Of a stretch of 64,000 nucleotides of DNA, positions 11,709-24,166 are shown piece after piece; the stretch's first letter is position 1, and each line of letters opens with the position of its first letter. This stretch comes from Luzula sylvatica. Lineage: Eukaryota > Streptophyta > Magnoliopsida > Poales > Juncaceae. A program made the position numbers and the translations under genes. A model generated the notes under the pieces. The model did no database searches, had not been told where the DNA came from, and saw nothing but the letters and a program-made list of their open reading frames with translations. The stretch lies in the NCBI GenBank assembly GCA_946800325.1, contig OX326961.1, positions 42,684,215 through 42,748,214 of the forward strand, in the 5' to 3' direction.

Positions 11709-12921
11709 GGAAAATTTTACTGTAGAGACAAAAAAAGTTTTGTATTACCAAGAATGGACAAAGTAGTTTGAAAATACCAGAAATAACACTCTCGACCTTT
11801 GAAAAGTCGAGAGTTTGCTAAAATGCTCGACCTTTCAAAAGTCGATCGATTTTATACCTTAAACAGCCCTTTTTGCAGATTAATTAGGTCCCTAATCTGT
11901 TCGACCTTTGAAAGGTCGAGCAGTATTTGCCACATCACCCGCCACCTCACTCGTTCGACTTTTGAAAAGTCGGTCGGACACATCACCCGCCACGTCACCC
12001 GTTCGACTTTTCAAAAGTCGGTCGAATGGCTCGCCCCCCAACGCCCAACAGTGTCCCCGTGATGCCCCCCGTGATTGCCCCCGTGATCCCACCCTCCCAA
12101 CTTTTGTTGCATTCACAAAAAACCCCCTAACTTATCTTGAATTTGCAATTAAACCCCTCTAGGGGTATTTCATGAAATTGTTATTTTCTTTGGACCAAAA
12201 TACCCCTCTATTTAATTTTATTTTTTTATATTATTTTTATAATTAATATATGTTAAAAAATATTTATAGTGATTTAAAATTAATAAATTAATAAAATAAT
12301 ACAAAAATATGTTTTAACCGTGAGTAATGATTGATTTTTGTATTATTTTATTAATTTATTAATTTTAAATCACTATAAATATTTTTTAACATATATTAAT
12401 TATAAAAATAATATAAAAAAATAAAATTAAATAGAGGGGTATTTTGGTCCAAAGAAAATAACAATTTCATGAAATACCCCTAGAGGGGTTTAATTGCAAA
12501 TTCAAGATAAGTTAGGGGGTTTTTTGTGAATGCAACAAAAGTTGGGAGGGTGGGATCACGGGGGCAATCACGGGGACACTGTTGGGCGTTGGGGGGCGAG
12601 CCATTCGACCGACTTTTGAAAAGTCGAACGGGTGACGTGGCGGGTGATGTGTCCGACCGACTTTTCAAAAGTCGAACGAGTGAGGTGGCGGGTGATGTGG
12701 CAAATACTGCTCGACCTTTCAAAGGTCGAACAGATTAGGGACCTAATTAATCTGCAGAAAGGGCTGTTTAAGGTATAAAATCGATCGACTTTTGAAAGGT
12801 CGAGCATTTTAGCAAACTCTCGACTTTTCAAAGGTCGAGAGTGTTATTTCTGGTATTTTCAAACTACTTTGTCCATTCTTGGTAATACAAAACTTTTTTT
12901 GTCTCTACAGTAAAATTTTCC
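11709..12921. repeat. 1.2-kb near-perfect inverted repeat with nested palindromes
   Basis: The left arm (11709-12308) is the reverse complement of the right arm (12334-12921), with a 25-base spacer. The only sizeable difference I see is a 12-base indel (an extra cgtgatgccccc unit near 12060 in the left arm). Each arm contains five short palindromes of the type TCGACTTTTGAAAAGTCG with small variants (left arm near 11791, 11822, 11899, 11954 and 12000). The outer ends are ggaaaattttactgtagaga and its complement. No transposase and no clear TSD. The ORFs seen in the arms are mirror images of each other and not genes. It may be a foldback transposon or a recent inverted duplication; its transcript would form a very long duplex. 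Confidence 0.93.
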
Positions 12922-15018
12922 AAAAATAAACATACAAAAGAAAAATTAAATTTCTCTTGTTCTTTTGTAATATTTAATGATTCTTTATTAGAGAGTAGTA
13001 TATGATATCTTTGTAGTTCATTGGATTTAAAAAGAAAAAAAGAAGCTAAAACGGTTCAATGCACGAAAAAAGAACATACACAAAACCAAAAAATATGCAA
13101 AAACATGCGACCGAGTAAAAAAGTGATGTAACTTTGTTAACATAGTATTTCCTGATTTTTTGCGTGGCTACTTAAAGACCTACTTTCAAGACAAACAATT
13201 TGAGTAAAAACTAAAAATACTCCTTCAAATTAAAGAAATAATTACGTTTATTAGTGAAACATTGAAGATCCTCATGTCAAGTTTGCGAAACATAATCAAT
13301 ATATACTTTAAAGACATGTTCGTCATTATGAATTGTACGACATGAATTTTTGAAAACTTTGAAATAATTATTTTGCTGATAATTTCTGAATGAACATGAG
13401 AAACAACAAATAAAACTATTAAGACATAAATTGCAAATATGAAATGCAAATTACCAAAATCAAAACACAAAATATGAATATAAAAACAAATAGCAATACG
13501 AGCCAATAGCAACTACTAAAAACAAAAGAAGAATATGAATAAAAACAATAATACAAGATTCAATTACGAATACACAGAATAATAATTTGCATATCAAGTA
13601 AAAAAAAGAGTCGTCGTGTAATACACATACGACCGAGCAAAACATGAATACAAGTATAGAAAACTTTGTAGAATAAACAAACTTATACATTATAGCGTAT
13701 GACCTTTTTGATATGACTGAAAACTGTCGAATCATTCGTTGTTCATGAAAATTAAAATGCATACAAATTTACTCTCGAGTCATATTATTTATTTAGATAT
13801 TTGGGATATACTATTTGGGATATATAAAAACTATACAAGAGCTCGGCAATTTGCCGACCTCATTCAAAAATTTAACTGAGAGAAATTATACCATCAATTT
13901 TGTGGAGCGGTTCTTTTTTATTCGCTTGGGCTGATTCGAAATTTGAGAGGAAGCTGCAACTGTTCCGTAGCATCGAGCCGGGCATATAGCTCGAGGGAAC
14001 AAAATAAATGGAGAAAATATCATTGCAAGGAATCAATTTGTAACATTTAACAAACAAAATCAAAAGAAAAGAAACTATTTGAATCAATTTGACTCACGTC
14101 AGCAGGGCAATCATCCGATAAATATGGGCGTCACTGTTCATATCAGCCTTGGTACTACTTCGCCTCGAAGTCACTATGAACCAGTCATGCAAGACCACAA
14201 ATTGGGACAAAAGAAAACTCCAACTGGTAAAATACTGGAAATCTAGACCAAAAAACAGAATAAATTAAAAAAGAAGAAGCAATATCGAATACAAAAGAGC
14301 AAATCAGAGGAAAATTTATCATACATGTACCAGTTTTGAGTTCTAATCAAGGAAAACCACCCGTATCGTCGAGCTAGGGTTTCTCCAGCGTTGAACAATC
14401 GCTTGTTAGGGTTTCGTGGCCGCTTGCTTTATGGTGTGTTTTGTGTGTTAAGAGCTTGGATTTCGTCGCAGTTTCGCCATGTCTAGGGTTTGTTCGCCCT
14501 TTTTTTTCCTGGTCGGCCACTCATGAGAGGAAATGAGAAAAGAGAGAGAGGAACATGATAAGGTTTGAGTTGGTTTTAAAATTATGGCTAGACTCGGTTT
14601 AGGAAGACCAAGCAATGTTAACTTACTTTGGTCTATGTAAACCAAACTCATTCAAAGCAGGACCGTCTGATCTAGATCAATGATGATCCAACGGCCCAAA
14701 ATGAAGGGATGACGTGGCTCAATGGCACGGCATCTAGAGGTGTAAAAATATACTAATTAAGATATGCAAATCTTTTCGGGCGTGTTTGCTAGGGCAGTTT
14801 TGTATCGTAGTAGGAAACTAGTAGTTGCAGGAAATCAATATATGAATATAAAGAAATTATGATAGCAGGAATATTCAAAAATTATGAGTGTAGAATGTTT
14901 AAAAGATGTTTTGATAAAAACCATAAGATTAGAGGTAACAAATAAATAAAATAATATAGAATTGTATTATTTAACATGAATTTCTATAACTATCATATTT
15001 ATTTCTTAATTATATCAA

Positions 15019-15054
<36 letters not shown>

Positions 15055-15086
15055 TAATAACAATAATTATTATTGTATACTAATAA

Positions 15087-15124
<38 letters not shown>

Positions 15125-16878
15125 TAGGACCAATAATAATAATAACAATAATAATAGTAATAATAAGTATTATTATTATTACTATTATTTAATAAAAAAT
15201 TTTAAGGTGGAGGAGTAAAAAGTTCTGGAAATTGTTAAGGTGGAGGAGTAATAACAATTATTAAGGTGGAGGAATCATAACAATTATTTAATAACAATTA
15301 TTATTGTTTGGCAAGCGGAATTAGTAGAGAGGAATAGAATTATAAGGTGGAGGAGTAAAAAGTTATGGAATTAATAATTTCATAGTTTGTTTGGATGTCC
15401 AAATTATAAAATACTGGAAATTGTAATTTTTTGTTTGGTTGTTCGTAAAAAGTTGGAATTTTGATATAATGATTATGAAAATAATTAGAATCCGTTATGG
15501 ATATTTATAATTATAGTTCATTACATGTATTATGTTTAATTAACTTCATGCTTTATCAATAAATTAGATATTATTTTATAGGAAAGTTCTACGATATATC
15601 CATTTTCTCATGATGGACCCTTTTCAAAATAATATTTTAAGAATTTTAGCTATTTAATAATTAATTATACAAAATTTATGTTTTGGATAGCATTAAATGA
15701 TAAATATACACTAGAATCTTACAAAAAAAAATTATTATTTAACAAATTTTCGAAATATTTTTTTTCTAAAATGGGTCCATGATAAGAAAATGGGTCTATC
15801 ATAGAACTCACCTATTTTTCTATATTCTAAAAAAATAACTATTTTCTATTCTAAATAAAATTAAGTCTCAAGACAAATAAGAAAATTAACCATAAAAAAA
15901 ATGAACTAAATAAAATATAATCATAAATCACATTTTTCATCTATACAACTCATTCCAATTCTCATTCACATGATCCTGACAAAAAATATGATCATATCCT
16001 AACCTTCACCCTAATATTAATACTTAATATTAACTCCTAATAAAATACACATATTATGATCATACCCATAATCAACCGAATTCAAAAAAAAATCCACAAA
16101 TTATCCTTCCACAAATTCAAAGCTAGAAACTAATGCTCCCAGTAGAATTCGAAAAATCCAACTCATAATACTTAATTAGCCAAAATCAATTATACCAGTA
16201 GAAATTATAATTACATAAACAAAATAGCCAAATTCAAAACATGTACTAAATATCAATTATGCATAAACAGTCCTGCAATCTTGCATGCGTATAAAAAACA
16301 AAATCATAAATTATACCAGTCATATTCTTTGACAACTATAATCGTCTTAGTCGGAATTCAATCTTAATTAGGCACACAAATAACAAAATAAACATATAAA
16401 TCAGAAGAATAATCAAGAAAAGAGAAAAAAAAACAGCACATAAAAGACAAAAGAAAATAATTTGATGTTCATATTCATGTGCAGCAAAGCAAGATATTTT
16501 TTTTATCCCAAAACCTACACAGATTTGCACAAATTAAATATCAAAAGAGTGCAAATTAATTTATCTTGGTAACAGTCCAAGAAGACAAGTTTTCAAATAA
16601 AAAAAATTATCCCAAAAATAGAGGCGAAATTCTACTTTAGCATTTCATAAATAAACCATCGTTGAAGAGCTAAGTTAAACGGTGGTATAGTATAGATACG
16701 AGAAAGGAGAGGCTGAGGAAGTTTTGATTTTAATGAAATAAAGAAGAGAGAAGTAAGCGGGGAGAGAGTTGGCGTTAATATTTTTCCCGGAAATTGGCAC
16801 TCCAACTTTTCCACGAGCGAAATTTTGCTAGCTTATAGTGCAAAAAATAATTCTTGCATCTCCTAATTCTAGTTCTAA
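12922..16878. other. Gene-poor stretch with ATT microsatellites
   Basis: No recognisable gene. (ATT)n-type runs lie at about 15020-15054, 15091-15124 and 15160-15190. A short motif, aaggtggaggagtaaaaagt, recurs with variation near 15203, 15236, 15265 and 15340. On the minus strand 13905-14440 has exon-like features: 'gaaaccctaa' leader-type motifs near 14370-14410, and an open stretch at 14100-14240 containing LHDWFIVTSRRSSTKADM. I cannot assign these to a family. Confidence 0.45.
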
Positions 16879-17027
16879 ATGTCAACCAGGCCCGCCCCAA
16901 TTGCAAGCCCAGCAAGTTTGTGGGCGAGGGCAGCACCAGGGCCGGGGGCAACATATTTTAAGATTTTGTATGTTAACAAGACAGTAAGTTCAACTTGCTC
17001 AGTTGGTTGATGAACCAGGCTCTTATA

Positions 17028-18833
17028 CAGGCCCGGCCCTGGGGTTAGGCCCAGCTGGCTCAGGTCACAGGCCACCCTTTCTCATAGGCCTCTCTTTTTT
17101 TATCTATAAATCAATTATACCTATAACATATTACTAATCCGACCCGTTAAATCTTATTTGCACTGGACCCGCTTAAAATCCGGATCCGCTACTTACCTTC
17201 CTGCGCGGCTGCACGCGAGGGCGATTGAAGAAAAGCTACGTCGTCCGTGCTCTGGCGACTGCGACTGCGAGGGCTAGGCTAGGCGACTGCGAGCGCTAGG
17301 ACACGCGAGGGCTAGGCGAGGGCTAGGCGAGGCCACCATCACCATGAAATATTTCAGCTCCTCTTCGTCTCATTTTTTTCGCTGCGACTGCGACGGTGAT
17401 TTTCGTCGGGATTTTCATCGGAATTTTCGTCGGGATTTGCGTGCGGCACTCTCCACTTCGAATTGCTCTTCAATTTCGTGTAATCATCTTTAATTTTCGT
17501 CAATTTATCTTGCAATTTCGTGTAATTTCGCAATTTCTTGTAATTTCGCCCAATTTCGCCCAATTTGTGTGATGTTTATGTGACTGAATCTGTGAATTTC
17601 GTTTAATTTTCGTCAATTTATTGTGAATTTCGCCCAATTATGTGAATTTTTGTCAATTTCTGTTGAATTTCGCCCAATTATCTTGCAATTATTTTCGTCA
17701 ATTTTCGCCATGGATAGATTTCGCCCAATTTCTCTGTGATTCTGTGAATTTCGCCCAAATCCCAATCTGTGAATTTCTGTTGAATCTCTCTATTTGAGGA
17801 GATTGAATACCCCATTAAATTTCCAGTTTAGTTTTATTTTCTCGAAATTATGGATAATTGCTCAAATTTGAGGAGGTTTTACAAAATTTTAGGGGTTAAT
17901 TTGAAGATTCTTCATTTAATAGATAATTTTTAATGTGTACAGGTGAATCTAGGGTTAGATGAGAGCATGATTTCACAAGTCATGCTATTATTTAAGCATA
18001 CCAAGAATGCAGCATTCGCAAGCGTGTCTACTATTGGAAGCAAATTGGTATAATGTTTTGACTTTTTTCAAGTTTTTCTTTTCTTAATAATTTTTCTTTG
18101 CTTATTGAATAAGGTGCCATATAAATTATATGAATTTTCCACTGGAATTTAATCCGAATTACTAAGATGCCAACTTTTTTGCATGTAGCCTGAAGAAATG
18201 GAAAAATATTGGTGTGCGTTTATTTTGTACTGCGCGTCGAAATTAAGCAAAGAGAGAAAATCAAACAGGGATTTCTCTTTGCCAGATTTTGAGGTCATTT
18301 AAGCTCAAGTAATCTCCTCTTTTATCTTCAAAATGTCTAATTGCGAAAATTTCTATATTTTCTATATATGCATTAATGCATATAAAATATGTATAAAATC
18401 TGAGATTCATTTTAAATGGATTATATGGTTCCAATTGGGAGAAACAACTCGAGGTATTATATTCATTTATTATAACTTTCTAAGAGAGAGCAATTACAAT
18501 TCAAAGCATCTTAATTGGATATTTAATGGGGGATATTTTTGAGTCAATTTCATAATTGGGGTTTGTTATGTTATGCAAATTTTTGAGTCAATTACAAATG
18601 ATGTCGCGCAAGAATTAGATTATGCAAATTTAATTGATATATTTGCCTCCAAAAATGCGAGAAGAGCGATATTTAAATGAATACGTTAGTTATGTGTTTT
18701 GTAATATTTTGAACTCTTTATTATTATGTATTTTGTTTTATATTAATTTTTTTTTTTTTAAATGATATTATTTCGTAATTTCGATTTATCGTAACATCAT
18801 GTCACGGGCCTCCGAAAACTCAGGACCGGGCCT
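17028..18833 (+). mobile_element. Inner hAT element (1.8 kb), internally deleted
   Basis: The terminal inverted repeats are CAGGCCCGGCCCTG at 17028 and CAGGACCGGGCCTG ending at 18833. The 8-base TSD CTCTTATA is perfect at 17020-17027 and 18834-18841. The interior has degenerate 'aatttcgcccaattt' repeats (17380-17770) and a transposase C-terminal remnant. It sits inside the SINE between its A and B boxes. Confidence 0.92.
18600..18680 (+). pseudogene. hAT transposase C-terminal remnant
   Basis: The frame reads DVAQELDYANLIDIFASKNARRAIFK and a stop. This matches the conserved tail of plant hAT transposases of the TTF-type/MYM-type zinc-finger class, which usually end in FASKKARKxxF-like sequence. 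The dimerisation and catalytic regions are absent. The strand fixes the orientation of the inner hAT. Nothing suggests it is expressed. Confidence 0.75.
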
Positions 18834-19613
18834 GCTCTTATACAACCCATCTTGAGTTCGAATCCCACCATCCTAATTAGGATGTTATTTTTATGGGTGT
18901 CCTGCTCTTCAGTGTCTAAGTTGGTACGATAATTTCCTTTTGGTTCTTAAATATTTTAAGAGATCTAAATGAGAAAACAATATTCGTTTTAAGCAAATTA
19001 AATTGCATATCATATTTAACTGGGTCTTTGAAAAAATTATCGAATCATGCATTGTCATGGAGCTGAAATAACATTAAATTATAGAAATTTTCAATTTCTT
19101 TAACAACATGCATCACAATTAATAATACCCTTTCTAAGCTCATTTATCTTCTAATTTTAATTGACTACAAAAAACAAACAAAAGAAAAAAGAACAAGCAA
19201 AACAAATAGAAAGAGGAGATCTTAGCTCCAATTTGTAGGCAACGAGTCTTTTCCATTTAATATTTTGAAAACGAAGCAGCTATTGCCTATTAGATATTAG
19301 ATATCTCCATCAATCATGCACATAATGTGTGTGACAAAAGATGTTTTTAACAAATAGAAGCAGGTTTTTTTTCTGGATTTATTTTACACTAGAAATATAT
19401 TGCAAATCGATATTTGTTTTTTTTCTTTACTTTCATAAATGTGTTTTAATAAACTTTACCGTAATAAATATTAGAAATTACACATCAAGGATTTTAAAAA
19501 ATTGAAATTTTACTACCGGACAATATTTTGGGGACATCAATTTGGGGATGTTAACATTCCAAGACATCTCGGGCTAGGGCAACGAAATTAACGGAGCCGG
19601 CTCTGATGTCAAC

Positions 19614-20173
19614 CAAACAAGGATTTGATGTTTGCCGAATTTCAAATGCCAATTTCACCTCAAAATTCAGCACTCCAAACATGCCCTTAATCTGAGAACA
19701 TGCCATATCAACAAATTAAATGATTTGACAGCAACTGACCCGTCACCTTGTCGTTGTTCTCATCCTCCTAGCGACTAATTCTGTTTATTTAAAGAGACAT
19801 TATATTTTCAGAGTTGCATTTGTTTTAAATTTGTTTTTATTATGTGCTTCTCGCATCAAGAATATAGCTGTCTAATTCTGTTTATTTAAAAACCACATTC
19901 TATTTTTAGAGTTGCATTTGTTCTAAATTTGTTTTTATTATGTGCTTCTCGCAAGAAGAAGATAACTGTCTATGTTTATTTAATATAAGGTGTCTCAAGC
20001 TAAGGAGGGAAATTAATAGACACAGATCAACAAAAGACAAATCAATGGGGAACCATACCACCAAGGAAAAAACAGAAAATGGATGGTGGACTGAAATGTG
20101 TGAAGACTTCCGGACATGGGGCGATAGCGATGACCTAATAAAGTGGTATTTATTTTATATTTCAGAGAATTAC
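19614..20173. repeat. Spacer with a tandem duplication of about 95 bp
   Basis: Two copies (about 19776-19872 and 19873-19972) share 'ctgtttatttaaa', 'gttgcatttgtt' and 'attatgtgcttctcgca'. After them, a small frame at 20045-20176 reads MGNHTTKEKTENGWWTEMCEDF. It has no recognised family and no support. Confidence 0.55.
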
Positions 20174-20543
20174 TGAATACTTGTTTGATTTTGATTTTTC
20201 TTCTTTCTTACAAACACAAATGAGTTTTTATTTACGGATTAAGTAGTTCATATATACATAAATCATACTAAGTCATAACCATTAACTCACGTTAACTTTC
20301 ATGTACATCATCCATACTTATATGTAATTGATACATATCATACAACTCTCAAGGTTAACATGACATTTTATATTTACATATTAAATAACAAATCATGCAT
20401 CTAATTAATATGAAATTTAGTATAAATATTCAACATCTCTTCTTAAAATTAATTCCTTGGTACTCAAAATAACATCCAGAACTTGATAAAATTGTCATGC
20501 TTGAGCGGCATCGTAAAGATATATGTAGCTTGATCTTCAGTCA

Positions 20544-21501
20544 TCACACCTTGACTTCATTATTTGAAACACATCCTTGAATGAAATGATACCTTGTATC
20601 ATTGCGCTTGCTTCGATAATAAAACATCGGATTTTTCGCAAGTGGAATAGCCGATGTGTTGTACCCATGAATCAATGTAGCTTCACCTTTCTTGATCTTC
20701 AATTCCTTGAATAAATTCTTTAGCAATAAAGCATGGAAAGAGTCACGATTGACAGCGTTCTCCAAGGAAATGTCATATCTCTCATATAGGAAACAAAACC
20801 GGATGTACATTTTCAATCATTCATATCTCCTACCCAATTGTTATCTCTATATCCCTTGATATAACAAATAATTTGTTTGACCGCATTGAAATGTGTTCAA
20901 AAAGAATATCTGATCTTAGTGAATCGCCCCACAAGACCGAGTCCAAAAAGAATATCTGATCTCGTACAAGTCAAGTACCTCAAACTACCAACTACACTTT
21001 GTATGTAGATGTGTCTATACAATCTTCTTTTCCATGCTTGGACATTTTTAATCTAGTTACATACAGAGTAATCACCCATTGACAATTTTCACCTTGAACG
21101 TTTTAAGAATCCCATTAGCAAAGCCTTCTTGAGAAATGAATATTATTTTTTTCTGTTTACTAGATTTCGATCCCAAGATAGTAAGACATGAGACCAATAT
21201 CGTTCATCTCAAATTCTCTAGCAGTTGCTCCCTTAAATTATTCTAAACAATCAAAATATCTCCATCATTGTATTTCATGACATAAAGAGCATGTCCACGA
21301 GGGCATTTTTGAAACCAATTCTTCAAATTCTTTTTTACCAATTCGACTGTTCGATGTACTAGATGGTTGCTTCAAGCCGTACAAAGTATTCTTCAAGTTA
21401 TCTTCGTGCTCCATCGTCACTTATCTTCTTCATCAAATTTCACATCGCGGCTAACAATCACTTTGCTAGTGGTAAGATTATATAACTTGTATCCTTAAGA
21501 A
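20544..21501 (-). pseudogene. Old copia RT to RNase H remnants
   Basis: Just past the nested insertion the frame resumes with GYKLYNLTTSKVIVSRDVKF, the linker between copia integrase and RT. Most of RT is missing: after EHALYVMKYNDGDILIV (about 21250-21300) a stop occurs and the YVDD catalytic block is deleted. The RNase H tail survives at 20544-20816 (AIPLAKNPMFYYRSKRNDTRYHF). It encodes no functional enzyme. Confidence 0.78.
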
Positions 21502-21506
21502 TGTTG

Positions 21507-24161
21507 ATGTACACAACGAATATGTGTTTTATTTCCGAGTTTTGATCATTGTTGTGTAAGATTACGCACACGATTATCATAGTGTTCAGCGGAAATTAGT
21601 TCACGTGCGTAACCTAATTCTACCGGGATCACGCCCTAAAACCAACGAAAAAGGAAGAGTTTCGGAGATAATTACCTCGTACAAGTTAGTACGTGTCGAT
21701 TACTTCTCCAAATCCGTGAACCTTCTCCAAGGAATGCTCGTGCAGTCCCTCTACTCGTGTCCACCTTGATTTCGACCGATCGGGAATCGCCAACGCCGTT
21801 CTAGTCGACGTCACGATTGAATCTCTCAAATCCTTTTCTCAATTCTCCCTCTCAATCTCTCAGGTCTAATCTGAATTCTGTGGAAGAAGAAGAAGAGAAA
21901 AGACGGCTCAAAACCCTAGAAAAACTTAGGTCAAATTCCGGAATCAGAACTTTATATATATAGGAAACAGGTCAGTTCGAACGAACTTAACATAGTTCGT
22001 TCGAACGAACCCAGTTCGTTCGAACGCACCTAAATGTTCGTTCGAACGAACCCACTTCTGTTTATCACGAATAAGTCCGTTCGAACGCACTGATATAGTT
22101 AGTTCGAACGAACCTTATTCTGACTGCAGAATTGCCTATTTATATAAATTATTCCAAGTTAATTCTTAAGCCATATTTTCTTTCAAACTCCCTCTTGGAT
22201 TAAGACTTAATCAACTTGGCCATATGTCCAACATATGTCGTGAGATCTAATCTCACGTGATTCCATTTTGTTTGTCCAACAAACGTATTGGTGAGCAATA
22301 TCTTGAGAATCCGATATATTACGAAATCTTGGTGTGACCTTGTAGGTTCGTCTAAGACTGGCAGTGGGCATGGCAGCATTCCACAAGGTATTGCGAGCAC
22401 TAGACTGCCGTTAATACCTACCCAGAATTAGCACGAAAAAGGTGGAGAACACCTTTATGAAGATGCAGTACATCTTCATACCTAACTCAGATAAGTGTTA
22501 CTAGTCCTCTTGTTCGCGATATCTTCCGATCAAAAGAGTCACGGTGAAGCCTAAGACTTCAAGTCATCCTCTATTCTTTTTGATCAGATATACTCTTTCC
22601 CGATAAGAATTAGATTGATAATATCGAGCTTGGCCAAGCATTTCATCAATCTCAATTCAATCGAGGGGCCCGAGAGATATCTCCCTCTATCCTTTTTCAA
22701 GGTTAGAAAGGAACAATTCCTATCTTGCAATCTCACATCCTTTGCCTATGCTAAAAACAATACCCAATAGTAATCTCAGCTACACAGTTACGCGTAGGGT
22801 TAATTATATTAAAGCATTGTCCTTTCACATACTAGGTATCCGTGAGATCACTCAAGTATGAAGAACTAAAACGCACTATCTGGATATGAGTTCGTCTCCA
22901 ATGACTCTGACCATGTCACAAACTCATATAGTGGTCTGTCCAATATACGACGCCGCGTATATCCATATTCTAGAATCGACGCTACCGTCCCAGATCAGTA
23001 AAACATGATCATCTCATCTACGAATATGCCAGTGTATGTAAAAATCTCCATTCAGTGAATGGACTACCTGGTTCAAACCTATGAACAACTTTATACATCA
23101 GGGACGTTTTAGAATTATATTCATTCCGTTTAGTGGTTTTACTATCATTCAATTGACGAATCAATATGCCAGACTATGGCCATGCAACATATTATTCTCA
23201 ACTGACTCGATGCACTGAACTAGAATAAAATTCAAGGTCTATCCGATTATTATAATCGAATGACCTCTCACACACTTTCTTGTTATTTAAAATTTTTGAA
23301 ATATGAAGGTTTAGGTCATATGATGAATAATAATATAAATATCTGTTTCATAAACAAATACAATCCAATAACACGCCTAGGGCATAATAAATGTTCTCCC
23401 ACTTGCACTAGGCAGATCGAATCCCCTTATGCAATAAGAAACATAAATAAAACACCCAATCTAATACTGCGATAGATATCCCAATCCTATCGCCCTAGCA
23501 TGATGCTCATGCTTGGCACGTGATAGTGGCTTCGTAAATGGATCGGCCACGTTATCCTCAGTAGGTATCTTCATTATTTTCACGTCACCTCTCTTCGTAA
23601 TCTCACGAATCAAGTGGTAATGCCGGAGTACATGCTTGGACCTGTGATGCGCTCGTGGTTCCTTGGATTGTGCTATCGCTCCGTTATTGTCACAATATAC
23701 ATCCATGGGACCCGAGATGCTTGGCACACGCCAAGTTCCATCACGAACTGTCGTAGCCAGACAGCCTCCTTTGCGGCTTCTAAAGCCGCGATGTATTCCG
23801 CTTCAGTTGTAGAATCAGCCACTGTCTTCTGCTTGGAGCTTTTCCAAACAACAGCTCGGCCATTAAGCGTGAAGACATAACCACTTTGAGATTGGAAATC
23901 GTCCGGGCAAGTTTGGAAACTAGCATCTGTATATCCTTGGATAATCAGATCTCTTTCCGAACCACCATAGACAAGAAACATATCTTTAGTATTCCTGAGA
24001 TACTTAAGAATGCTCGTTCGAACGAACCCACTTCTGTTTATCACGAATAAGTCCGTTCGAACGCACTGATATAGTTAGTTCGAACGAACCTTATTCTGAC
24101 TGCATAATTGCCTATTTATATAAATTCTTCCAAGTTAATTCTTAAGCCATATTATCTTTCA
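21507..24161 (-). mobile_element. Internally deleted copia nested in the older copia
   Basis: The 3' LTR is 21507-22185 (about 679 bp, starting TGAAAG on the minus strand), preceded by the polypurine tract AAGAGGGAG. Only the first 148 bp or so of the 5' LTR remain (24014-24161), nearly identical to the matching part of the 3' LTR (about 22037-22185). The 5-base TSD TGTTG flanks it at 21502-21506 and 24162-24166. Between the LTRs only the RNase H end of pol and a long 3' untranslated region (22197-23460) survive; the rest of the 5' LTR, gag and most of pol are deleted. The U3 has an array of TTCGTTCGAACGAA palindromes. Confidence 0.82.
23461..24013 (-). pseudogene. Copia RNase H fragment
   Basis: It starts mid-protein at ILKYLRNTKDMFLVYGG. 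RNase H residues are visible: the first Asp in GYTDASF, the Glu in TEAEYIA and the Asp in VYCDNNGAIAQ. Then come HHRSKHVLRHYHLIRE and TEDNVADPFTKPLSR, the standard copia C-terminus. A one-base frameshift lies near 23700, so the piece spans two overlapping frames. Confidence 0.88.
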
Positions 24162-24166
24162 TGTTG

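Larger units (their letters stand above)
16964..18950 (+). mobile_element. tRNA-derived SINE, split by a hAT
   Basis: Pol III-type promoter boxes are visible: A box TTGCTCAGTTGG at 16995-17006 and B box AGTTCGAATCC at 18854-18864. They lie about 30 bases apart once the inserted hAT is removed. The element is flanked by the 11-base direct repeat ATATTTTAAGA at 16953-16963 and 18951-18961. Without the hAT and one copy of its TSD, the SINE is 173 bp. It lies wholly inside the outer hAT. It is not a functional tRNA gene. Confidence 0.75.
16887..19605. mobile_element. Outer hAT-type element (first level of a nest)
   Basis: The ends are CAGGCCCGCCCC at 16887 and GGAGCCGGCTCTG ending at 19605. Read inward both begin CAG and share a CAGnnCCGnC pattern typical of plant hAT termini. 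The 8-base TSD ATGTCAAC is present at 16879-16886 and 19606-19613. No transposase remains outside the elements nested in it, so it is a small non-autonomous hAT of about 720 bp enlarged by later insertions. Confidence 0.8.

Noticed and set aside
11780..12830. CRISPR-like spaced palindromes
   Set aside because: Spacing is irregular, the motif varies and the context is a plant inverted repeat.
11799..12831. Several 60-90-codon ORFs on both strands inside the inverted repeat
   Set aside because: The plus and minus ORFs are exact mirror images created by the palindrome. No start context, domain or splice support.
16995..18864. tRNA gene suggested by A-box and B-box sequences
   Set aside because: No cloverleaf or anticodon stem can be formed. 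The boxes belong to a SINE with its own TSD and are split by a hAT.
14776..19692. One large element bounded by 'gggcgtgtttgct' and 'ccaaacatgccc'
   Set aside because: The flanks give no matching TSD, and the internal nest has its own, better-supported boundaries.
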